53,278 bases of DNA from positions 1 through 53,278 of the forward strand of contig JAKQKW010000447.1 of assembly GCA_029560455.1 (NCBI GenBank), read 5' to 3'. The first letter of the stretch is position 1, and every line of letters starts with the position of its first letter. Of this stretch, positions 26,663 to 34,536 are shown piece after piece. Both the position numbers and the translations under genes were made by a program. This DNA comes from Candidatus Rifleibacteriota bacterium (GTDB lineage Bacteria; Riflebacteria; Ozemobacteria; Ozemobacterales; Ozemobacteraceae). A model generated the notes under the pieces. That model saw nothing but the letters and a program-made list of their open reading frames with translations. It was not told where the DNA came from and made no database searches.

Positions 26663-29600
26663 ATCTGATCAGTCTGTCTGTCAGACGCTGGGTTGCGGTC
26701 ATCTGCCTGATGCTGGCCATCACAGGCCTCGGAATCAACTCATACCGCAAACTGCCGCTTGAGGAACTTCCAAAAACTGATATGCCGTATATAACGGTCG
26801 TTACCGTCTACCCGGGCGCCTCGCCGGAAGAAATAGAAACCGATGTTGCCAAACGCATAGAAGATGCGGTCGGCAGTATCGACGGCCTGAAAAACCTGAC
26901 TTCATCATGCATGGAAAACGCCTGTCAGACTTTTCTCGAATTTCATATCGGCACCAGCGTCGACCTGGCGGCCAATGACGTTCGCGACAAGCTAGATCTT
27001 ATTCTGCGCGATTTTCCCGAGGGGGTCGAAAAGCCACGGGTTCTTAAATACGATATCAACGCGCAGCCGATCATCAATCTCGCAATTACCGGAAATCGGC
27101 CGATCGACGAAATTTTTGACTACGCCGATAACGAATTCAGGGATTTTCTGGCTACTGTACCCGGGGTTGCCGAAATCAAACTTACCGGCGGTGCCCGTCG
27201 TGAGCTGCAGATTCTGCTCGACCGTGAAAAGCTTGCCGCCAGAGGCCTGACCAGTCTTGACATTGCCGGAGCAATACGCAAGGAAGTGAAGCTGATACCG
27301 GCCGGCCGTATCAGACACGATGGTTCTGAATACGCGGTCAAATTCGATGCGGATTTTCGCAACTTCAAAGAACTGGCCGATCTCGAAATTGCTAACCGGA
27401 ATGGTCAGAGATGCTATCTGCGCGACATTGGCGAAATCAGCATGGCCAGTGAAGAACGTCGCCAGGCAGCCAGCATCGATGGCCGGCAGTGCATCGCCGC
27501 TCAGATAATAAAAAGGGCTGACGCCAATGCGGTCGAGGTTGTAAATCAGGTCAAAAAAAGCATCGAGAGTTTAAAAAGCCGTTTACCCGGTGGTATCGAA
27601 ATTGTCTGGGTCGCCGATTCGGGTGCTTACGTTCAGGCATCTGCCGACAACGCAGTCGACAACATCTGGCAGGGAATTCTGCTGACCGCGATTCTGATGT
27701 TTTTCTTTCTTTACAATTTCAGCTCGACGATTACGGTAGCCATTACCATGCCGCTCACGGTCATTGCCGGCATCTGTTTCATCGCACTGATGAATTACAG
27801 CCTCAACACGGTGACTTTGATGTCGCTTGGTCTTTCGGTCGGCATACTCGTTACCAATGCCATCGTTGTTCTCGAAAGCATTGTTGCAAAAATTGCGGCG
27901 GGTCAGAACAGTGAAACTGCCGCAATTGAAGGCAGCAGTGAGATTGTGGCGGCCGTAATTGCAAGTGCCGGCACCAATATCGTCGTTCTTTTTCCGATCA
28001 GCCTGATGAAAGGGCAGATAGGGCAGTTTTTCATTCCGTTTGCACTGACCATGGTCGGAGTTACCGCCATTTCGCTGTTTTTATCGTTCACGCTGACGCC
28101 GGCGCTCGCCGCCAGAATTATCAAACCCGCCAGCGATAAGGATTCGCCGCTCAAGAGGCTCGAAAAATTCTGGAACCACAATTTTGCCCGTTTTACCTCG
28201 TCAGTTGTCGGTATAGTCAGAATGCTCGCCGCGAAACGCTGGCGGGCCGCCACATTTATTTTGTTTACAATGCTGCTGCTCGGGCATGCCCTGTATCTTG
28301 TTCCGGCGGTTGGCTTTGCATTTCTGCCGGTGTCTGATCGCGGTGAAATAATTGTTAAACTTGAATTTCCGACAACCTTTTCTCTGGCAGCAACCATTGA
28401 AAATACTCGATTAATCGAACAGACACTCGCTGACGTGCCTGAACTGAAGCACCGGCTGACAACTGTCGGAAAAATCGACGGCACGGTTGGGCAGACTTCT
28501 GAGGGCGTCTATCTGGCGCAGATATTCTGCAAATTCAGCGAAAAGAATCAGCGCACGACCGATATTCACAGTCTTCGCCGCATGGTCACAGAGCGGCTCG
28601 CTAAAATCTCTGATGTCATGGTCAGCACAACTCTGCCAGATCAGACTGGTGCCGGTGCTGAGCTCAAGCTGGTAATCAACGGCAATGACTTTGCAGTTCT
28701 CAACGCTATTGTCACCGATCTTGCCGCCAGGGCCAGACAAACCGGCTGGCTTGAAGAAATCGACACTTCGGTGCGTGCCGGCAAGAATGAACTGCGGATT
28801 AAGCCACAGCGCGCTGTCCTTGGCGATCTCAAAGTTCCGGCAACGCAATTGGGTATGGCTCTAAGAACCAACCTCGAAGGGGCAAAAGCCGGTATTTTCA
28901 AAAGCGAGGCGCGCTCTTACGACATTCGCGTCAAACTCAGCGAAAAGGAAGGTTTGAACCAGATCAACGAACTCGAAATGCCCGGCCCGGTTGGTCACCC
29001 GGTCATTCTGCGAAACTTTGCCAGCATCGAGCAAAAACAGGCGCCGGTTCTGATTACCAGGCGCAACAAGAGCCGCGTTGTGATGTTTTACGCCAACCCG
29101 GCCCGTGGCACTCCACTTGGTCGCGCTGCTGATCAGCTCGTCAGATTGATTACCGCCGAAAAACCTTTGCCGGCCGGTTATTCGCACGCATTTTTCGGAA
29201 AAGTCGAAGCCATGCACGAGGGCATGGCTGACTTTGTCGAAGTCGGCATCATCGCTTTCTTTCTTACATATCTGCTGCTGGCCGCCATTCTGAACTCTTT
29301 CACCCGGCCGCTTATCATTCTTGTGACCATTCCGCTCGGTCTGATCGGCTGTATATGGGCTCTGTATCTTGCCGGCGAACCTATTTCGATGATGGTGCTG
29401 CTTGGCGGCGTCATGCTGATCGGTATTGTCGTCAACAATGCCATTCTCATCATGGATCGGGTTCAACTCAATCTTGAAGCAGGGCTAAGCCCGCACCAGG
29501 CAATGTTTTCGGCCATAGAAAACGAACTGCGGGCAATTTCCATGATTACCCTGGCTGCAGTGGCAGGCATGCTGCCGATGGCACTCGACAACAGCCTGGG

Positions 29601-29721
29601 CAGCGAACTGCGCAGTGGTATCGGCATGGCCTCAATCGGTGGGATAGCTATTTCTGCGGTGTTGACGATGTTGGTGATTCCGGTTTTTTACTGCCTGACC
29701 AACCCCGAACACAAGTCTTAA
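26659..29721 (+). CDS. RND-family efflux permease (AcrB/MexB-like)
   Basis: A 1020-residue inner-membrane transporter with the family's two-fold design: a membrane helix near residue 10, a large periplasmic loop (about 35-330), membrane helices, a second periplasmic loop (about 550-850) and the last helix bundle. Motifs such as Y-P-G-A-S-P-E-E-I-E and L-G-L-S-V-G-I-L-V-T-N-A-I-V-V-L-E are clear. It exports lipophilic compounds using the proton gradient. The helix that carries the paired aspartates in AcrB reads S-V-G-I-L-V-T-N-A here, so proton coupling may use a different residue set. Expression should follow the TetR gene upstream. Confidence 0.93.
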   Translation: MNLISLSVRRWVAVICLMLAITGLGINSYRKLPLEELPKTDMPYITVVTVYPGASPEEIETDVAKRIEDAVGSIDGLKNLTSSCMENACQTFLEFHIGTSVDLAANDVRDKLDLILRDFPEGVEKPRVLKYDINAQPIINLAITGNRPIDEIFDYADNEFRDFLATVPGVAEIKLTGGARRELQILLDREKLAARGLTSLDIAGAIRKEVKLIPAGRIRHDGSEYAVKFDADFRNFKELADLEIANRNGQRCYLRDIGEISMASEERRQAASIDGRQCIAAQIIKRADANAVEVVNQVKKSIESLKSRLPGGIEIVWVADSGAYVQASADNAVDNIWQGILLTAILMFFFLYNFSSTITVAITMPLTVIAGICFIALMNYSLNTVTLMSLGLSVGILVTNAIVVLESIVAKIAAGQNSETAAIEGSSEIVAAVIASAGTNIVVLFPISLMKGQIGQFFIPFALTMVGVTAISLFLSFTLTPALAARIIKPASDKDSPLKRLEKFWNHNFARFTSSVVGIVRMLAAKRWRAATFILFTMLLLGHALYLVPAVGFAFLPVSDRGEIIVKLEFPTTFSLAATIENTRLIEQTLADVPELKHRLTTVGKIDGTVGQTSEGVYLAQIFCKFSEKNQRTTDIHSLRRMVTERLAKISDVMVSTTLPDQTGAGAELKLVINGNDFAVLNAIVTDLAARARQTGWLEEIDTSVRAGKNELRIKPQRAVLGDLKVPATQLGMALRTNLEGAKAGIFKSEARSYDIRVKLSEKEGLNQINELEMPGPVGHPVILRNFASIEQKQAPVLITRRNKSRVVMFYANPARGTPLGRAADQLVRLITAEKPLPAGYSHAFFGKVEAMHEGMADFVEVGIIAFFLTYLLLAAILNSFTRPLIILVTIPLGLIGCIWALYLAGEPISMMVLLGGVMLIGIVVNNAILIMDRVQLNLEAGLSPHQAMFSAIENELRAISMITLAAVAGMLPMALDNSLGSELRSGIGMASIGGIAISAVLTMLVIPVFYCLTNPEHKS

Positions 29722-29738
29722 AAGCGATTAAAGTTAAT

Positions 29739-30950
29739 TCAGGCGCGCAGAGATGTGATGGCGCGATGCAAGGCTTCCATGGCCGGCTTAACTTCAGTCT
29801 TGTCGACGGCATAGCTGAGCCTGATATGGTCATGCTGGTCGACAACCGGCACAATATTGCCAAGGGTGCGCGCAAAGGTTGCAGCCAGTTGACTGTTACC
29901 GGCAAGTCCACAACCAACAAGGGTTATCGTGGTGAGGTTGGCAAAGCATTCGACCTCATCGGCATTAAGTCTGGCGGCGTGTTCCCAACAGAAGGGAATA
30001 GCTGAAAAAGCGTCGCTGCGTCTGAAGCCAAGGCGAAAGCTTCCCTTCAACTCGTTATAAGGCTTGAACTGTTGAATCAATGGCTTGAAAGGCTGGTTCT
30101 TCAGGTCTTCAAGCAGAACCGTGTCTGGCTGGCCAACACCGTGTAAGCGCATATAAACAAGCTTACTGTCGCAGGTTATGCTCTTGACCGCGACCTGATC
30201 GTCACCATCTGGGCCAACAACGCTACCTTCGGCATTTGAAAAGCTTGAGCGCACATGAATACGTATCTGGCAGTCGCGGGCGCTTGAAATAGCACGCGGG
30301 TGGAGAATGCCATTGCCAAACTTTGCCAGCATAAGCATTTCATCATAACTGAGATGCCAGACCTTATGTGCATCAGGAATAATGCGTGGATCGGCTGTAT
30401 AAATGCCATCTTCATCGGTATATTTTTCGCAGACCTTCTGACCGAGTTCGCGTGCCAGAATGACGGCGGTGAGGTCAGATCCGCCGCGACCGAGAGTTGT
30501 GAGATCACCGTCGCCGGTAATGCCCTGAAAACCAGCAACTACTGCCACAGTGCCCGGCTCGAGAAACTCAGCCAGCTGTCTGGCCCTTCCGATGCTGACA
30601 ATATTATAGTCTTCTCCCTGCATTTCTGAGAAAAGCTGCAGATTGAAAGCGTTGAAAGAGCGTGAACACACGCCCAGATCTTTGAGAGCTGCGGCGGCAA
30701 GAGAAGCGCTGACCATTTCTCCGGTCGCCATTATATGATCGAGCTCGCGCCTCTCCGGCACTGGTGTAACCTTGCCCATCAGCGAAATCAGGTCATCGGT
30801 GGTATCGCCCATCGCCGACACTACGACAACCATGCGGTGACCGCGCCTGGCCTTTTCGGCAATGCGCTCGGCAACCTTCTTTATGCGCTCGACTGAGCCC
30901 ATAGATGAACCGCCAAACTTTTGTACAAGAACTTCGCCATTGGCAAACAT
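29739..30950 (-). CDS. lysC: Aspartate kinase
   Basis: Phosphorylates aspartate, the first step towards lysine, threonine, methionine and diaminopimelate. The 403-residue length fits the monofunctional family. The motifs are V-Q-K-F-G-G-S-S (8-15), T-L-G-R-G-G-S-D-L-T and Y-T-D-E-D-G-I-Y-T-A-D-P-R. Two C-terminal ACT domains (from about 255) should give feedback control by lysine and/or threonine. It begins 5 bp after the degenerate homoserine dehydrogenase-like gene and is the last gene of the leftward accB operon. It converges closely (17 bp) on the RND gene without a visible terminator. Confidence 0.95.
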   Translation of the reverse strand: MFANGEVLVQKFGGSSMGSVERIKKVAERIAEKARRGHRMVVVVSAMGDTTDDLISLMGKVTPVPERRELDHIMATGEMVSASLAAAALKDLGVCSRSFNAFNLQLFSEMQGEDYNIVSIGRARQLAEFLEPGTVAVVAGFQGITGDGDLTTLGRGGSDLTAVILARELGQKVCEKYTDEDGIYTADPRIIPDAHKVWHLSYDEMLMLAKFGNGILHPRAISSARDCQIRIHVRSSFSNAEGSVVGPDGDDQVAVKSITCDSKLVYMRLHGVGQPDTVLLEDLKNQPFKPLIQQFKPYNELKGSFRLGFRRSDAFSAIPFCWEHAARLNADEVECFANLTTITLVGCGLAGNSQLAATFARTLGNIVPVVDQHDHIRLSYAVDKTEVKPAMEALHRAITSLRA

Positions 30951-30955
30951 GGGTT

Positions 30956-32137
30956 TCAGGCCTGCCTTATGTAACGGAAACAGGCTTTCAGACCTGCCAG
31001 CTTAACATGGCCGGCAATCTGACCGAGCGCTTTTTCAAGACAGTCACGAGTAGTGCGACTGGTGATAAGGATGACCGCGTACCCCGCAGTATCAGAGGTT
31101 TCTCGTGAAACGGCAACGGCAGTCTGATGAATTTTTTCGATCTCTATATCATTGCGATTAAGCATCTGCAGCAGTTGCGCCATGGTATCGGTAAGGTTAA
31201 CGATATTGAAGCGCAGATAAAAATGGTCGGCAAAGGGCTCAATATGGTCAGGAGACGTCAGTTCAGTCGCTTTGATGGGGCATTCATCATAAAGATCAGA
31301 TAAAATACCGCGCACCTGAATTTCGGGTGAAGTGCCTGGGCATGTGTAAGCCTGAGTCAGTCCGTCGGTAGTGCGAACATAGATCATTTCTGAACCGCCA
31401 CGAACCTGAGCCAGAAGATATCTTGTCGGAATCATGCATGGCTCCACAATAGCCATTACTGAGCCTTCCTGATGCCTGGCAATGCCGAGCAGTCTGATTG
31501 AAAAGCCTAATTCTGCAGCAATTCTGACATCGTCGAGAGATAAAGTGCTTATTCCGGCGGTGAATATATCTTCTGGCCGCAGTATACGCCCGAAAATACT
31601 GGCAATCTGTAATACCAGACGATTTCTGCTGACCATTCCATGCAGGTTCTGACTTGGGTTACCACCGGCCAGTTTTTCCCACTGGGCTTCGTGAATCGCC
31701 TGTTCAAGGGTTTTGCCCTCTTTTTCCATGCGCGACAGCACAAAACTGGTGACTGAATCATTCTGCACCATTATCTTCTCAGGCTTTGCAACAGCATATT
31801 CGGAGCAGATTATGCGTTGGAACGGAAAAGTGCCGCCAATGGCGGCACTGTAAAAAGTCTGGCGGTGTTTACCCTCAAGTAGACGCCTGATAGCCAACTC
31901 AGCATCGGTAGTGATGATGTTTTCAGGCAGTTTTTTTACATGGCTGCCACCGACAAAATGAATACCGGTTTGAACAGCAGCAAAAAAGTCACCTGAATCG
32001 AGAGCCATCCATGGTTTCTCGGCATTTTCACGGCCAAGCACCGGAAATTTAAGCGCTTCTTCACGCCCGAGACTGCTGAGAATTTCCTGTAATCGGCGTT
32101 TCCACTCCGGCAGGTTGATGAACCCGGCGCTTTTCAT
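30956..32137 (-). CDS. Homoserine dehydrogenase-like protein lacking catalytic residues, with ACT domain
   Basis: A 393-residue protein clearly related to homoserine dehydrogenase over its middle and C-terminus: F-V-L-S-R-M-E-K-E-G-K-T-L-E-Q-A near 132-147, F-G-R-I-L-R-P-E-D-I near 182-191, and an ACT domain at about 315-390. The N-terminal NADP-binding glycine motif is absent. By my alignment to the Bacillus enzyme, all four key residues have changed: the T-A-N-K lysine is A79, A-E-A-D-P is A-G-G-N-P (157-161), the G-L-D aspartate is V169, and the following lysine is R173. It is probably inactive and may be an amino-acid-sensing partner of LysC. An alternative GTG start lies at 32158. Confidence 0.82.
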   Translation of the reverse strand: MKSAGFINLPEWKRRLQEILSSLGREEALKFPVLGRENAEKPWMALDSGDFFAAVQTGIHFVGGSHVKKLPENIITTDAELAIRRLLEGKHRQTFYSAAIGGTFPFQRIICSEYAVAKPEKIMVQNDSVTSFVLSRMEKEGKTLEQAIHEAQWEKLAGGNPSQNLHGMVSRNRLVLQIASIFGRILRPEDIFTAGISTLSLDDVRIAAELGFSIRLLGIARHQEGSVMAIVEPCMIPTRYLLAQVRGGSEMIYVRTTDGLTQAYTCPGTSPEIQVRGILSDLYDECPIKATELTSPDHIEPFADHFYLRFNIVNLTDTMAQLLQMLNRNDIEIEKIHQTAVAVSRETSDTAGYAVILITSRTTRDCLEKALGQIAGHVKLAGLKACFRYIRQA

Positions 32138-32138
32138 T

Positions 32139-33506
32139 TCAGCCGTGAACTCCTTCACCTGTCGCGTTCTCGACAGCTTCCATGAAGGCTTCGGAAAGGG
32201 TCGGGTGCGGGTGGATCATGCGACTGAAAGCGTGGTGGTCGATTCCGAACTGCGACATCATCGTGGCTTCATTAATGATATTGCTCGCTTCAGGGCCCCA
32301 GATGACTGCGCCGAGAAGTTTGCCATCGTTGCCAATGAGAGTCTTGATCTGCCCATCACCCTCGCCGGCGGTAAGTGCTTTACCATTGGCCGAAAACAGA
32401 CTGCGGCCGGTCTTGTATTCAATGCCCTTTTCTTTCAGGGCATCTTCGCTCTGGCCGACCCAGGCAATTTCGGGGTGCGTGTAAACGCACGACGGAACGA
32501 GTGAATAATCGGCCGCCACTTTTTCACCCTGCCATTGGGCGGCAAGAATCATGGCATCGTAAGAGGCTTTATGAGCAAGCATCGGGCCTTTAATCGCGTC
32601 GCCAATCGCAAACACACCGGGTTCACTGGTCTGGTAATCATCGCCGGTTTTGAGCAGACCACGTTCAGTTTCGATCTGAACATCGGTTTCATGCATAAAA
32701 CTCATATTAACGCGGCGGCCGACAGCGATGAGAACCTTGTCGAATTCGCGCTCGGTGCCATCGATCACTGCGAATGCCCGGCCGTTCTTTTCGGTCAGAG
32801 AATCTACCTTTTTGCCGGTCATGATTTCCATGCCTGATTTTTTAAAAACCGGCAGCAGGCGTTTCGCCGTGGCATTGTCGAGACCCGGCAGAATCTGCGG
32901 CATCATTTCGACTACGCAGACTTTGCTGCCAAATTCAGCGAACACCTGGCCGAGCTCGATACCTATTACACCGCCGCCAACCACAAGAAGGCTCTGCGGA
33001 ACTTCAGCAGTATTGAGCGCTTCGTTGCTTGTCCAGAAAATGCTGCGGTTAGCCGGAAAAACTGCCGGAGCAGCCGGAACAGAACCAACTGCCAGACAGA
33101 TTTTGTTACCCTGAATTGATTCTTCGTAACCGGCAATTTTTATCACACGGTCTTTATAAAGTTTTCCGATGCCTTTGAACAGAGTAACGCCGCTTTTTTC
33201 GAGCATCTTGATGATGCCCTGGCGCAACTGTGCCGTGATTTTATTCTTGCGTTCAAGAACTTTTGACCAGTCAAAACCAGGGTTTTCGCAGCTGAGGCCA
33301 AAATCAGCCGCACTTTTCAGCAGATGATATGTGCGGGAAGAGGCCAGCAGAGCCTTGGTAGGTATGCAGCCCCAGTTGAGACATGTGCCGCCAAATTCAC
33401 TTTCGTTATCGACGATGGCAACTTTCCAGCCTTTGCGGGCCATACGTGCTGCAAGAGGATAACCACCAGGACCGCCGCCAAGAATGATCAGGTCAAAAGT
33501 CTGCAT
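32139..33506 (-). CDS. lpdA: Dihydrolipoyl dehydrogenase (E3)
   Basis: A flavin disulfide reductase of 455 residues that re-oxidises lipoyl groups of 2-oxoacid dehydrogenases or the glycine cleavage system. The FAD-binding G-G-G-P-G-G-Y (10-16), redox cysteines C42 and C47 in G-G-T-C-L-N-W-G-C, the central NAD-binding G-G-G-V-I-G-I-E and the C-terminal active-site H-P-H-P-T-L-S-E are all present. No E1, E2 or glycine-cleavage gene is nearby. It is flanked by accB (2 bp upstream) and the homoserine dehydrogenase-like gene, an unusual operon. GGAG precedes the ATG. Confidence 0.95.
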   Translation of the reverse strand: MQTFDLIILGGGPGGYPLAARMARKGWKVAIVDNESEFGGTCLNWGCIPTKALLASSRTYHLLKSAADFGLSCENPGFDWSKVLERKNKITAQLRQGIIKMLEKSGVTLFKGIGKLYKDRVIKIAGYEESIQGNKICLAVGSVPAAPAVFPANRSIFWTSNEALNTAEVPQSLLVVGGGVIGIELGQVFAEFGSKVCVVEMMPQILPGLDNATAKRLLPVFKKSGMEIMTGKKVDSLTEKNGRAFAVIDGTEREFDKVLIAVGRRVNMSFMHETDVQIETERGLLKTGDDYQTSEPGVFAIGDAIKGPMLAHKASYDAMILAAQWQGEKVAADYSLVPSCVYTHPEIAWVGQSEDALKEKGIEYKTGRSLFSANGKALTAGEGDGQIKTLIGNDGKLLGAVIWGPEASNIINEATMMSQFGIDHHAFSRMIHPHPTLSEAFMEAVENATGEGVHG

Positions 33507-33508
33507 GA

Positions 33509-34042
33509 TTATTCTCCGATACTGATGAGAGCTGCACCCTTTTCTACGGGTTTGCCGTTCTCGATAAGAATTTTTATAACTTTTCCGGCTTTATCAGACT
33601 TTATTTCGTTCATCATCTTCATTGCTTCAACGATGCAGATGGTCTGACCGGCCTTTATCACGTCGCCTTCTTTGATGAATGGCTGTGAATCAGGCGATGG
33701 AGCTCTATAGAAAGTGCCGGTCATAGGTGAAACAACGGTTTTGGCATTATCGACAACAGCTGGTTTTTCGGCTGCCGGTGTTTTTTCTGGCTGCTTTTTG
33801 ATTGCCGGCGCTTCGATATGCATCATTGGCATCGGCATAACTGCAGCCTGGGGCTGAACGACATGATGAGTTGCAACTGAGTGCTTTTTAAGACTGAGTT
33901 TAAGCTCTGAAGTTTCGAGTTCGAGCTCGGCGAGACGATTTTCGCCCATGAATTTTATTATATCTACGACCTGATCGATGACCTGGCCCTGTTTATCTGT
34001 GGTAACCCTGACGGTTTTTTCTTTTGCAACTGCTTTTGGCAT
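33509..34042 (-). CDS. accB: Biotin carboxyl carrier protein of acetyl-CoA carboxylase
   Basis: A 177-residue carrier. An N-terminal helical domain (V-V-D-I-I-K-F-M-G-E-N-R-L-A-E-L-E-L) is followed by a Pro/Ala/Met linker (about 55-100) and a biotinyl domain (about 103-177) with biotin acceptor K142 in E-A-M-K-M. This is the AccB layout, not an oxaloacetate-decarboxylase subunit. The start at 34042 has GGAG 7 bases upstream. A longer reading from 34177 is rejected because a good promoter lies inside that stretch. accC is not adjacent, which is unusual since accB-accC pairs are common. Confidence 0.93.
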   Translation of the reverse strand: MPKAVAKEKTVRVTTDKQGQVIDQVVDIIKFMGENRLAELELETSELKLSLKKHSVATHHVVQPQAAVMPMPMMHIEAPAIKKQPEKTPAAEKPAVVDNAKTVVSPMTGTFYRAPSPDSQPFIKEGDVIKAGQTICIVEAMKMMNEIKSDKAGKVIKILIENGKPVEKGAALISIGE

Positions 34043-34072
34043 TTTTTTCTCCATGGTAGTGAGAGTGAGGCG

Positions 34073-34101
34073 AGTATACCAGATAGGCAAAACATGGGCA
34101 A
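34073..34101 (-). promoter_or_regulatory. Promoter of the accB-lpd-lysC operon
   Basis: On the minus strand, TTGCCC (34096-34101), 17 bases, TATACT (34073-34078). This gives a leader of about 25 bases to the ATG at 34042, and it fixes the accB start downstream of 34073. Confidence 0.6.
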
Positions 34102-34154
34102 TAAGGTATATTTGTGTAAGTGCGGCTTTGTTTTTCGATGTCTGTTTTTGCACA

Positions 34155-34536
34155 TTGGCTATAATTATGTTGTACATAATTAATTAAAAGACATAGTCTT
34201 ATTATTCTTTAGGTTCGGTGGAAACTGTGGAAAACCCGTGTACAACTTTTCAGTTCTTGATTTGCCAATGTGGAAAAGGTTGTTGAAAGCCTTTGAAGTT
34301 TTTCACTGTTTGTTAACATATTTTTTTGTTTGTGGTTTTCCACGATTTTTCCACAGAATTTCCACATGGTTTTCCAGATTATTATCAGAACATTGATGTT
34401 AAAAAACCTTGCGGATAAGGCTTTTGTCTGCTATTATTCAACCATCCCAACAAACGCAGAATAACCCGTTTCACGTGGCTATTGCTTTCTCCGGTTATTT
34501 GAATTTGTTGTACACAAAGTTGTGAGGTCACTGTAC
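34155..34536. other. Probable chromosomal replication origin (oriC)
   Basis: This AT-rich gap lies between accB and dnaA. DnaA-box-like sites (TGTGGAAAA or its complement, one base from the E. coli box) are at 34226-34234, 34269-34277 and 34347-34355, with near-matches at 34336-34344 and 34358-34366. AT-rich stretches at 34155-34205 and near 34315-34335 could unwind. TGTACA occurs four times (34171, 34239, 34509, 34532). A GTTTCACGTG half-match to the parS consensus lies at 34468-34477. Position next to dnaA, dciA and gyrBA supports an origin. Confidence 0.75.

Noticed and set aside
34043..34177. Longer N-terminus for AccB from an upstream start
   Set aside because: A TTGCCC-17-TATACT promoter lies inside this stretch and the extra residues are unlike AccB. 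The start at 34042 has a proper ribosome-binding site.
34468..34477. parS centromere site upstream of dnaA
   Set aside because: Only the left half (GTTTCACGTG) matches the 16-bp parS consensus; the right half does not, so I do not list it as a parS site of its own.
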